The translations under genes were made by a program, and so were the position numbers. Of a stretch of DNA of 34,555 nucleotides, positions 17,629-25,823 are shown piece by piece. Each line of letters begins with the position of its first letter. Within the stretch, counting starts at the first letter, position 1. The stretch covers positions 1 through 34,555 of the forward strand of contig PFUG01000369.1 of NCBI GenBank assembly GCA_002789955.1, read 5' to 3'. Origin of the DNA: Deltaproteobacteria bacterium CG_4_9_14_3_um_filter_63_12. GTDB lineage: Bacteria; Myxococcota_A; Bradymonadia; UBA4248; UM-FILTER-63-12. A model generated the notes under the pieces. The model worked only from the letters and a program-made list of their open reading frames with translations. It had not been told where the DNA came from and made no database searches.

Positions 17629-19749
17629 GTGGACGACAACTGCGATGGCTCGGTCGATGAGGGCTTCCTCGCCTCTTGTGGGTTGGGCGCCTGCGCAGCG
17701 AGCTCGGATGTCTGCGGCAACGGCTTGCTCGTTGCTTGCGTGCCCGGCACACCTTTGGCCAGCGCCGACACGACGTGCGATGGGGTCGACGACGACTGCG
17801 ACGGCAGCATCGACGAAAACTGCGCCACTTGCGTCAAGGTCTCCCGGCCCGCGCAGGGCGGCAACGACACACAGGCGGCCATCGACAGCAATTTGACCCC
17901 CTTCGCCACGATCCAAGCCGCAATCGACTGGACAGCCGCCGACGCGACCCGTCCCAAAGTCGTCTGTGTCGCCGCCAACAACTGCAGCCGAACGCTCTAC
18001 GACGAGACCGTCACTGTGCCGGGCGGTGTCTCGGTCTTGGGCAGCTACCAGAACAACCATCAAGGACGCTGTGCCTTCACCTTCAACAACACCAACGGCG
18101 GACAGGCCGTCGACACCGTCATCCGAGGCGCCATTTTTTCAGGAAACACACAGCCCTCCTCGCTGGACGGCTTCGAGATCGCGCGCATCGGTGGCGATCC
18201 CGCCATTGGAGTCGCGATCGACAGCTCGGTTGGCGTGGTCCTCGGCAACCTGGACATCTCGCGCGGACCGGCCGTGGCCACGACCATCGGCGTCGACGTC
18301 TCTGACAACAGCGCGGTCGTCCTGACCAACTCCTCCGTTCATGGCGGCAACGGCACGGCGCTCGCCGTGGGGGTGCGCGTGGTCGACTCCCGCATCGACC
18401 TCCGCGACAACTGCGAGGCCTACGACGCCAACGGCCGCTGCAACTCTTTCTGTGGGACCAATTCACTGCGCGGCATCCGCGGTCGGCACGACACGGGGGC
18501 GCAGCCAGAGAGTCACGCCATCGTGTTGCAGAACGCCCCGGGTTCGCTCGTCGACCGAACGGCGGTGTGCGGCGCTCAGAGCTCCATCGGGTCGCAAATC
18601 AAGATCACGGGTGACGCCACCGGCACCGTCCTCAGCGCCAGCCTCCTCAACGGCTGGGGTGGAGACCTGCAATCCTATGGACTGTGGCTCGAGGACTGCG
18701 GTGGCGCCTCACCTTGGATCGTGGACAACTTCCGCATCGCCGCCACCGGCTTGAACCACAACACCGATGTCGCCGCGGTGCGAGCCGTGGGCGACTGTCA
18801 CCCCGTGATCGAAGACAACGTTCTCATCGTGGGCGGTGGCGAGGGCAATGCCTCCGAGGGTCGGGCGATTCACTGTCTTGCCAACGCTTCCGGTTCGCCC
18901 AGTCGCTGCACCGTCTTGGACAACACGCTGCTCCAAGGCTCGGAGGCTGGGTTCCCGCCGAGCTCAGTAGGGGTCCGCTGCGACGACGGCTCCTGCGTTC
19001 GCATCGCGGGGAACCGCATCGATGCCCGCGCCGGGCTCGTGACTCGCGGGGTGATCTTGGACAACACCGGCGCGGTGCTCGAGAACAACGTCATCGACGC
19101 CTCTTGCGGGAACACCGAGTCCATCGGCGTGCTCTCCCTCGACTCATGGTCTCGGATGGAGAACAACCTGATGACCGGAGGGTTCTGCCAGGTTGGCGAC
19201 CCCAACGTCCCCTTCATCGGCCTGAAGGTCGTGGCCAGCGCCAGCGGCAATGAGGTCGATGTCCACTCCAACGTCATCGACGCGGGCCCAAACCCTGCCG
19301 CCGTCTGCTTCGGCGACGGCGTCCTCCTCGAGTCGGACACGACGTCGCCACCGACCCGTCCGCTCGGTGTGTTCCGAAATAATGTGCTCTTGGGAAGCAA
19401 CTGCAGCACGGCCTATCTCTTCCGTGAAGCCGACGCCACCGCTGACCCCCGCGTTCTGCAGAACAATGTCTTCGACGACCGCAACTCGCGGCCCTCGGCG
19501 TTCCTCTACCGAGACGAAGGCAGCACCGATGAGAACGACATCAACACCATCAACGGCTACAGCGACGTCAATGCGCTCGCCAACGCCGTGGGGAGCTGTA
19601 CGTTCGTAAGCTACCCCACTGACCTTCACTTGGACGCAGGAGACACGCTCTGCGCCGACCAGGGGACGGCCAGCGGTGCGCCTGCGACCGACTTCGAAGG
19701 GGACCCGCGCAGCGACGGCACGCCTGACGTCGGCATCGACGAGCGATAG
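17629..19749 (+). CDS. MopE-type Cys-rich beta-helix surface protein, probably 5'-truncated
   Basis: A 706-residue reading frame from GTG 17629. It opens with two MopE/Stig metal-binding motifs, DDNCDGSVDEG (residues 2-12) and TTCDGVDDDCDGSIDENC (about 49-65), known from Myxococcota surface proteins. Then comes a long repetitive region rich in 'V.l.n..i..G' turns, 'GVRV.DS.IDL', 'LENNVIDA' and 'NNVL.GSNC', fitting a right-handed parallel beta-helix. The C-terminal 'DLHLDAGDTLCAD...TDFEGDPRSDGTPDVGIDER' resembles the end of DUF1565/choice-of-anchor-Q proteins. No signal peptide is present, there is only a weak GAGG 12 nt upstream, and an in-frame TGA at 17572-17574 blocks extension. The true 5' end was probably lost where the integrase relic begins. 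It ends before a strong terminator. Whether it is still expressed is open. Confidence 0.75.
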   Translation: MDDNCDGSVDEGFLASCGLGACAASSDVCGNGLLVACVPGTPLASADTTCDGVDDDCDGSIDENCATCVKVSRPAQGGNDTQAAIDSNLTPFATIQAAIDWTAADATRPKVVCVAANNCSRTLYDETVTVPGGVSVLGSYQNNHQGRCAFTFNNTNGGQAVDTVIRGAIFSGNTQPSSLDGFEIARIGGDPAIGVAIDSSVGVVLGNLDISRGPAVATTIGVDVSDNSAVVLTNSSVHGGNGTALAVGVRVVDSRIDLRDNCEAYDANGRCNSFCGTNSLRGIRGRHDTGAQPESHAIVLQNAPGSLVDRTAVCGAQSSIGSQIKITGDATGTVLSASLLNGWGGDLQSYGLWLEDCGGASPWIVDNFRIAATGLNHNTDVAAVRAVGDCHPVIEDNVLIVGGGEGNASEGRAIHCLANASGSPSRCTVLDNTLLQGSEAGFPPSSVGVRCDDGSCVRIAGNRIDARAGLVTRGVILDNTGAVLENNVIDASCGNTESIGVLSLDSWSRMENNLMTGGFCQVGDPNVPFIGLKVVASASGNEVDVHSNVIDAGPNPAAVCFGDGVLLESDTTSPPTRPLGVFRNNVLLGSNCSTAYLFREADATADPRVLQNNVFDDRNSRPSAFLYRDEGSTDENDINTINGYSDVNALANAVGSCTFVSYPTDLHLDAGDTLCADQGTASGAPATDFEGDPRSDGTPDVGIDER

Positions 19750-19761
19750 GAGAGGCGACGC

Positions 19762-19797
19762 AGAAGACCCCGGCAGCGTGCTGTCGGGGTCTTCTTA
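19762..19797. terminator. Terminator after the MopE-like gene
   Basis: Stem 19762-19777 pairs with 19780-19795 (16 positions, one G-U wobble), GAAGACCCCGGCAGC against GCTGTCGGGGTCTTC, with T-rich flank. The symmetry could serve both strands. Confidence 0.8.
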
Positions 19798-19845
19798 TGC
19801 CTATTCGACGGCCTCGGGGGAGGTTTCCCTACACTCCGCGAAACC

Positions 19846-19873
19846 CTAGGGGCGCGGCGCGCTGCGCCCTCCC
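19846..19873. repeat. 28-bp palindrome, copy 4 (degenerate)
   Basis: Left arm CTAGGGGCGCGGC and right arm GCTGCGCCCTCCC around GC, diverged from GTAGGGGCGCAGC. Intergenic, not touching a stop codon. Confidence 0.7.
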
Positions 19874-19990
19874 CTGCCCTCTACACACCGTTACAAAAGC
19901 CCCACCCAACCCCAACTGAAATCCCAGCCTCCCGTCGTCATCCTAGAAACTGCAAGGACGCGCCACCGCGTTCGACTCTAGGAGGCCCTC

Positions 19991-20065
19991 ATGACGACCA
20001 AGCTCCACCAGCCCGAAACCAATCAAGCCTCCGCAACCCCAGCACCCCCGGAGGCTTCCCGATGA
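19991..20065 (+). CDS. 24-residue leader ORF coupled to the RND gene
   Basis: ATG 19991 has a near-perfect ribosome site AGGAGG (19980-19985, 5-nt spacer). The 24-codon frame begins MTTKLHQPETNQ, is rich in Pro/Ala, and ends in TGA (20063-20065) overlapping the RND start codon as ATGA. A second GGAGG lies inside its 3' part for the RND start. It could be a translational coupling leader, a regulatory peptide, or what is left of a lost adaptor gene. No similarity recognised. Confidence 0.55.
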   Translation: MTTKLHQPETNQASATPAPPEASR

Positions 20066-23000
20066 ACCTGCCCACCTTCTCCGTCAAACGCGGCGTCACC
20101 GTCGGCATGGCCACCCTCATCGTGGTCGGCTTCGGCCTCTTCTCCCTCACCCAGCTCAAGACCGACCTCTACCCCGACCTGGCCTTCCCCACCGTCATGG
20201 TCGTGACCAACTTCACCGGCGCCAGCCCCAAAGACATCGAGACCCTGGTCACCCGCCCCCTCGAAGGCGGCCTGGCCACCGTCGAGGCCGTCGAGACCAT
20301 CACCTCCGAGTCCCGCAGCGGCAGCTCTATGATCCGCGTCGAGTTCGACTGGAGCGCCGACATGAATCAGGCCGAGACCGACGTCCGCCGCGCCCTCGAC
20401 CTGGTCGAGGCCCGCCTCCCTGACGACGCCACCAAACCCCTGGTCTTCGCCCTCGACCCCTCCATGCAGGCCGTCGTCACCCTCATGGTCTCCGGACCCT
20501 TCTCCCAAGCCGAGCTGCGCCGACTCGCCGAAGACGACATCAAGCCGCGCCTCGAACGCCTCGAAGGCATCGCCAACGTCGAGGTCGCCGGCGGCCTCGA
20601 GCGCCAGATTCAGGTCTCGGTCAACCCCGAACAAGTCCAGGCCTTCGGACTCGACCTCGACGCCGTGCTCGGCGCCCTCTACCAAGAAAACACTCAAGAG
20701 CCCGGCGGTTCCATTCAAGATGGCTCGCGCCGCTTCGACATCGACACCCGCGGCCAATACGAATCCGTCGCCCAGCTCGAGCAAGTCGTCGTCGGCCAAC
20801 GCCAAGGCGAAGCCGGTCCCGAGCCCCTGAAACTCGGCCAGCTCGCCCGCGTCGACGACACCTTCAAAGAGCGCAGCCGCATCCTCGAGACCGACGGCCA
20901 ACCGGCCGTGATGCTCTACGTCCGCAAGGCCACCGACGCCAACACCGTGGACGCCGCCGAGGCCGTCATGGCCGCCCTCCCCGGCATCGAAACGGCCGTC
21001 GGCGGCGGACTGCAGTTCGACGTCGTCATCAACCAGGCCGACACCGTCAACGCCTCCATCTCGAACCTCGGCAGCACCGCCCTGCTCGCCGTCGTCATCA
21101 CCTTCCTCGTCCTGCTCCTCTTCCTGCGCTCCTTTCGCAGCTCCTTCGTCGTCGCCAGCGCCCTGCCCGTCTCCGTCGTCGCCACCTTCGCCCTCATGGA
21201 CCAGGCGAGCATGACGCTGAACATCATCTCTATGGCCGGCCTGGCGCTCGCCATCGGCATGCTGGTCGACAACGCCATCGTCGTCCTTGAGAACATCGTC
21301 CGCCTGCGCGACGAGGGCCTGCCGCTGCGCGACGCCGCCATCCAAGGCGCCGCCGAGGTCAGCGGCGCGGTCACCGCCTCGACGCTGACCACCGTCTCGG
21401 TCTTCGTCCCCATCCTCTTCGTCCCGGGCATCGCCGGCGTCATGTTCCGCGACATGGCCATCACCATTTGCTTCGCGCTCGGCGTCTCCCTGGCCGTGGC
21501 GCTGACCTTCGTGCCCCTGGCGGCGTCGCGCCTCATGAAACGGCATGGCGTCCTCGGCGAGCAAGCCCCAAGCAGAATCAAAGAATCATGGCTGGTCAGA
21601 GTCTACGGGTTCTTGCTCGACTGGACCCTCGACCATCGCTGGGTGGTCGGCGGTGGGCTCCTGCTCGCCTCGGTGGGAGCGGTCTTCGCCGCGGGCTCCA
21701 TGCCGACCGACTTCATGGCCAAGCCCGACCAGTCGCGGGTCGAGATTGTGTTGGAGACCGAGGTCGGGTCGAGCCTGGAGGAGACGCAACGGGCCGTCGA
21801 AGAGGCAAACCAACTGCTGGTCGCGCTGGTGTCCGACGACGAGCGGCGCCTGGTCGCCATGGACCTCGGCGCCGACGAAGGGCTGGCGGCGGTCTTCAGC
21901 GGCGGTCAAAACTCGGCCACGCTGACGGTGCCGCTGGTGCCCATGAACGCCCGCGACCGCTCCCAGGCCGAGATCGAGCAGGCGCTGCGCGTAGGGCTCG
22001 CCGACGTGCCCGGCGTGCGCGCCTCCATCAAGGCTCGTGGGCCCACCGGCGCCGCCGGCGACATCGTGGTCGAGCTCATCGGACACGACTTGGTGGCGGC
22101 GAGACGGCTCGGCGGCCAGCTGCAGACCCAACTGGAAGCCTTGCCGCAGGTCGCCGAGGTCAGCTTCTCGCTGGAAGACCAGGCGCCGCAGGTCGAGGTC
22201 GAGTTCGACCGCGAAAAGATGGCCGAGATGGGCCTGAGCACGGCCTCCGTGGGCCGCACCATCTCCACCGCCTTCAAGGGGCGTCTGGCCGGGCAGTACA
22301 CCGAAAATGGCGACGAGTTCGACATCCTGGTGCGCTACGAGGCGAGCTCCCGCGACGAGGTCGAAGAGCTGCGCCGGCTGCCCATCGCCACGCCGTCCGG
22401 GACCTTCGTCCCCTTGAGCAGCTTCGCTAAGGTCGAAGAGTCCCTTGGCCCAGCGAGCATCGCCCGCAAAGACCAAGAACGGCTGACCGAGCTCGCCATC
22501 ACCTTGAAAGACGAATGGGTCGGCGACGACGGCCTGGTCCACCGCAAGGACCTCGGGGTCGCCATCAGCGACGTCGAGGCGGTCATCGCGGCGGCCGACT
22601 TGCCAGAGGGGTTCAGCACCTCGATCTCTGGGTCAGCGGAAGACTTCAAGACCTCCTTCTTCTACCTGGGCCTCGCCGTCATCGTCGCCATCTTCCTGGT
22701 CTACATGGTCATGGCCGGGCAATTCGAGAGCTTCCGGCAGCCGTTCATCATCCTCTTCACCGTGCCTCTGGCTGGCATCGGCGTGGTCTGGATGTTCGCC
22801 CTGACGGGCGCCGTCATGGATATCACGGCCCTGATCGGTGTGGTCATGCTGGTCGGCATCGTCGTCAACAACGGCATCGTCTTGGTCGACGCGGCGAACC
22901 GCTACCGCGAGCAAGGTTTGGACAAGGTCGAAGCCATCTCCACGGCCGCTCGCACCCGGTTGCGGCCCGTACTGCTGACCAGCCTGACGACGATTTTGTC

Positions 23001-23190
23001 CATGGTGCCGCTGGCGCTGGAAATCGGCGAGGGCGCCGAGATGTGGTCGGGCATGGCGACAGCGGTCATCGGCGGGCTGTTGGCGTCGACGGCGCTGACC
23101 TTGGTGGTCGTGCCCAGCATGTACACGGTGTTCGCCGGCAAGGCGAAGACCCATGATTTGGCGGTCGACCATGAACCCCAAGCCGCGTAG
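20062..23190 (+). CDS. RND-family efflux transporter (HAE/AcrB-like inner-membrane pump)
   Basis: A 1042-residue proton-driven RND pump of the AcrB/SwrC type. It has one N-terminal helix, a large periplasmic porter domain ('YPDLAFPTVMVVTNFTGASP'), a block of helices from about residue 340 to 500, a second porter domain and a C-terminal helix block ('MDITALIGVVMLVGIVVNNG'). The proton-relay helix reads GMLVDNAIVVLEN: Asp403 is kept, while the second Asp of AcrB is Asn404, as in SwrC-like homologues. The start at 20062 has GGAGG inside the upstream leader ORF. The TolC partner follows after 263 bp, but the usual periplasmic adaptor (MFP/HlyD) gene is absent on both sides. Substrate unknown; the two-component genes downstream may regulate it. 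Confidence 0.93.
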   Translation: MNLPTFSVKRGVTVGMATLIVVGFGLFSLTQLKTDLYPDLAFPTVMVVTNFTGASPKDIETLVTRPLEGGLATVEAVETITSESRSGSSMIRVEFDWSADMNQAETDVRRALDLVEARLPDDATKPLVFALDPSMQAVVTLMVSGPFSQAELRRLAEDDIKPRLERLEGIANVEVAGGLERQIQVSVNPEQVQAFGLDLDAVLGALYQENTQEPGGSIQDGSRRFDIDTRGQYESVAQLEQVVVGQRQGEAGPEPLKLGQLARVDDTFKERSRILETDGQPAVMLYVRKATDANTVDAAEAVMAALPGIETAVGGGLQFDVVINQADTVNASISNLGSTALLAVVITFLVLLLFLRSFRSSFVVASALPVSVVATFALMDQASMTLNIISMAGLALAIGMLVDNAIVVLENIVRLRDEGLPLRDAAIQGAAEVSGAVTASTLTTVSVFVPILFVPGIAGVMFRDMAITICFALGVSLAVALTFVPLAASRLMKRHGVLGEQAPSRIKESWLVRVYGFLLDWTLDHRWVVGGGLLLASVGAVFAAGSMPTDFMAKPDQSRVEIVLETEVGSSLEETQRAVEEANQLLVALVSDDERRLVAMDLGADEGLAAVFSGGQNSATLTVPLVPMNARDRSQAEIEQALRVGLADVPGVRASIKARGPTGAAGDIVVELIGHDLVAARRLGGQLQTQLEALPQVAEVSFSLEDQAPQVEVEFDREKMAEMGLSTASVGRTISTAFKGRLAGQYTENGDEFDILVRYEASSRDEVEELRRLPIATPSGTFVPLSSFAKVEESLGPASIARKDQERLTELAITLKDEWVGDDGLVHRKDLGVAISDVEAVIAAADLPEGFSTSISGSAEDFKTSFFYLGLAVIVAIFLVYMVMAGQFESFRQPFIILFTVPLAGIGVVWMFALTGAVMDITALIGVVMLVGIVVNNGIVLVDAANRYREQGLDKVEAISTAARTRLRPVLLTSLTTILSMVPLALEIGEGAEMWSGMATAVIGGLLASTALTLVVVPSMYTVFAGKAKTHDLAVDHEPQAA

Positions 23191-23209
23191 GGGAACAGCA
23201 AGCAAAGAC

Positions 23210-23360
23210 TCACCACAGAGAACACAGAGGCCACAGAGAACGATGCACAAGGAACCCACCGAGGCGATTTCCAAATGACTCATCGCAGGAGCACGGACGC
23301 AATCCAAGTGAGCCCAGCTAACGAGGCTCCGCTCTGTGTTCTCTGTGTTCTCTGTGGTGA
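23210..23360. repeat. Inverted-repeat element with CACAGAGAA units
   Basis: Left arm 23210-23238 and right arm 23332-23360 are 29-bp reverse complements with two mismatches. They start TCACCACAGAGAACACAGAG and are built from 9-nt units CACAGAGAA/CACAGAGGC. They flank about 90 bp without coding potential, between the RND and TolC genes. MITE-like; no target-site duplication was confidently seen. Confidence 0.8.
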
Positions 23361-23453
23361 ACCCTGCTCAGACCTTCTTCGAGCGCCTATAGGGGGGAAG
23401 CCGAATCCCGCCAACCGCAAAACCTTAGAAATGTTCACGCATGGAGCCGCCCC

Positions 23454-24920
23454 ATGACCACGATACGACCGACGATTCTCTTCTTCACCGTTGCCCTGAT
23501 GTTCCTCACCGCAGGCAGCGCCCTGGCCCAGGGAACGCCCGAGACCATCGACCCCGTCGACGACGCCACCGTCGGCCTGCTCGCCGCGGACGACGCCGAT
23601 GTCCTCGCCCTCCACGCCCAGCAGACGCTGTTCGAGGTGGCCGACGGGCCCGAGATGACCTTGAGCCAGGCCATCGCGGCGACCGACGCCGCCAACTTGG
23701 ACCTCGAAGCCCTGCGCTTCGAGGTCCAGAAGGCCGACGCGCGGCTCTCCATGTCCTACGGCGCCCTGATGCCCATGCTCTCCGCGGACCTCACCTACAA
23801 ACGGTCCGATCACGCCGACGAGATGGACCTTGGCGCCAGCCTGGGCCCGCTCTTCGACGCTATGAACATCCCGGCCGACCAGCGCGGCGAGCCGACGACG
23901 GTGTCGTCGCTCAACAGCCTGAGCGGGTCGATGACCGCGGTGGTGCCCTTGGTCAACGTCGCCAGTTGGCTCAATGTCGGCGTCGCCGAGGGCGCGCAGG
24001 AGTTGGCGGAGCTGAGCATCGAAGACGGGCGGCAGCGTCTCCTGATGGCCGCCGCCCAGAGCCACACCGCCGCACTGCTGAGCCGCACGCTGGTCGAGTT
24101 GCGGCGCGCCGAGATCGACTCGGCCGTGCGGCAGGTCATCGTGGCGCGCCGCCGCGTCGACGCGGACGTCGGTCTGCGCATCGACCAAATCCGCGCCGAC
24201 GCCGACCTGGCTGCCGCCGTGCAAAACCACAACAACGCCGTGCTCGCCTTAGAAACCGCGCGCGATGGTCTGGCAGTGCTCACGCACAGCCAGACCATGC
24301 CTCTGCCAGTGGGCGGCAGCTCCACGGAGCGCGCTGCGCTGCACACTCGGACAGAAGACGAATCGTTGGCGGCGCGCCCCGACCTCGAGGTGCTGCGCAA
24401 GCAGGGCGAGCTGGCGAAAGACCAGCTCGACGTGCTGTGGGCGGGGTTCGCGCCGACGCTGTCGGCCGTCTGGCAGGGCACCTGGCAACTCACCGAGCCC
24501 ACTGGCTTCGGGGGCAGTGACTCGACCCGCTGGACGGCGCTCTTGACCCTGGACATCCCGCTCTACAACGGGGTGCGCTACGGGCGGCTCGACGAACAGC
24601 GCGCCGCGGCCGAGCAGCTCGAGGTGCAGCTGCGCAGCGCCGAGCTGCAGGTTGGCCAGGAGCTCCGCCAGGCGCGGCGCGAGCTCTTCTCGGCCGAGAG
24701 CGCGGTCGACAACGCGCAGCTCCAACTCGATTTGGCCCAAGAGGGGCTCACGTTGACGATGCGCGCCTACGAGGCCGGCGCTGGCTCGTCTCTCGAGGTC
24801 ACGGAGTCGCGCAAGGTGGTGGCCATAACGCAGTCGAATCTGGTCTCGTCGCGGCTCCAAGTGGAGCTCGCCCGGCTCTCGCTGAGCCGTGCGCTAGGTC
24901 TCGATCTTGCTGAAATATAG
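23454..24920 (+). CDS. TolC-family outer-membrane efflux protein
   Basis: A 488-residue outer-membrane channel of the TolC family. The signal peptide ends A-L-A25 before Gln26. Two long alpha-helical repeats are visible: 'MTLSQAIAATDAANLDLEALRFEVQKADARL' near residue 69 and a second, degenerate copy around 'RPDLEVLRKQGELAKDQLDVLWAGFAPTLSAV'. The C-terminal 'AQEGLTLTMRAYEAGAGSSLEVTESRK' is typical of the family. ATG 23454 follows a GGAG stretch. With the RND pump it should form the exit duct of an efflux complex. The CACAGAG element sits between them, but they are probably one transcription unit. (The long motif strings quoted are interrupted by variable residues in other members; only their ends are diagnostic.). 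Confidence 0.9.
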   Translation: MTTIRPTILFFTVALMFLTAGSALAQGTPETIDPVDDATVGLLAADDADVLALHAQQTLFEVADGPEMTLSQAIAATDAANLDLEALRFEVQKADARLSMSYGALMPMLSADLTYKRSDHADEMDLGASLGPLFDAMNIPADQRGEPTTVSSLNSLSGSMTAVVPLVNVASWLNVGVAEGAQELAELSIEDGRQRLLMAAAQSHTAALLSRTLVELRRAEIDSAVRQVIVARRRVDADVGLRIDQIRADADLAAAVQNHNNAVLALETARDGLAVLTHSQTMPLPVGGSSTERAALHTRTEDESLAARPDLEVLRKQGELAKDQLDVLWAGFAPTLSAVWQGTWQLTEPTGFGGSDSTRWTALLTLDIPLYNGVRYGRLDEQRAAAEQLEVQLRSAELQVGQELRQARRELFSAESAVDNAQLQLDLAQEGLTLTMRAYEAGAGSSLEVTESRKVVAITQSNLVSSRLQVELARLSLSRALGLDLAEI

Positions 24921-25096
24921 CAACGAGTTACGCGACAAAGTGAAAGGGGGTTGTGATGGTGCTGCTGGAGAGGTTTTGGGTTCGGTCGCGGACTCACCCC
25001 ACCCCTGCACTCGCCGCCGCGCGGTTGAACGTGGTAGACCGAGAGGCCTCGTCGGGTTCGGCCTCGAAACAAACCCAAGAACCCCGGAAACACCCC

Positions 25097-25816
25097 ATGA
25101 ACGGCGCCCGTGTCCTCCTCGTCGAAGACGACCTGAAGTTGGCCAACTTGGTCAAAGAGTATCTCGAGAAGAGCGACTGCGTCGTGGAGATCGAGGGGCG
25201 AGGAGACCGCGCGGTCGCGCGGATCCTCGGCGAGAACCCCGACCTCGTGGTGCTCGACCTCAACCTGCCCGGCCTGGACGGCCTCTCGGTCTGCCGAGAG
25301 GTGCGGGGCAAGTTCTCCAACCCCATCCTCATGTTGACCGCGCGCGGCGAGGAGATCGACGAGGTGTTGGGCTTGGAGATGGGGGCGGACGACTACATGG
25401 CCAAGCCTGTGCGGCCGCGGCTACTGTTGGCGCGGCTGAAGAACCTGCTGCGCCGGACGACTAAGGGCGACGAGGGTGTGGCGCAAGTCGTCACCGACCT
25501 TGTTGGAGCCAAACGCGTCGTGCTCGGTGCGCTGGTCGTGGACGCGACGAACCGCAACGTGACCCATGGCGGCGAGGAGATCGAGCTGACCACGGCCGAA
25601 TTCGATTTGCTCTGGATGTTGGCGACCCACGCCGGCGAGGTCCTGTCGCGAGAGGAGATCTACCAGGAGGTCAGAGGCATCGAGTGGGACGGGTTCGACC
25701 GGTCGATCGATTTGAGGGTGACTCGGCTGCGCAAGAAGCTGGGCGACGACGCGAAACATCCGAAGCTCATCAAGTCCGTGCGAGGCTCGGGGTATTTGAT
25801 GGTCGCGGACGCGTGA
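25097..25816 (+). CDS. OmpR/PhoB-family response regulator
   Basis: A 239-residue response regulator. The receiver domain (1-120) has acidic Asp11-Asp12, phospho-acceptor Asp54 in VVLDLNLPGLDG, Thr81 and Lys103 in YMAKP. The C-terminal winged-helix domain (about 140-239) has 'LTTAEFDLLWMLATHAGEVLSREEIYQEV' and 'RSIDLRVTRLRKKLGDD'. ATG 25097 is chosen because the frame upstream of it lacks similarity although open to 24953. The histidine kinase follows 7 bp after the stop. The layout and kinase sequence resemble RstA/RstB. Likely target: the adjacent efflux genes (inference). Confidence 0.93.
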   Translation: MNGARVLLVEDDLKLANLVKEYLEKSDCVVEIEGRGDRAVARILGENPDLVVLDLNLPGLDGLSVCREVRGKFSNPILMLTARGEEIDEVLGLEMGADDYMAKPVRPRLLLARLKNLLRRTTKGDEGVAQVVTDLVGAKRVVLGALVVDATNRNVTHGGEEIELTTAEFDLLWMLATHAGEVLSREEIYQEVRGIEWDGFDRSIDLRVTRLRKKLGDDAKHPKLIKSVRGSGYLMVADA

Positions 25817-25823
25817 GGTCAAC

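Noticed and set aside
17466..17981. Minus-strand ORF with collagen-like tail as a real gene
   Set aside because: Most of it is antisense to the MopE-like gene and the Gly-X-Y part covers only about 30 residues. Kept only as a low-interest finding.
23395..23425. Possible copy of the tRNA-Gly 3' end (CCGAATCCCG) as attachment site
   Set aside because: Only about 10 bases match and the flanks differ, so it is too short to be an att duplication.
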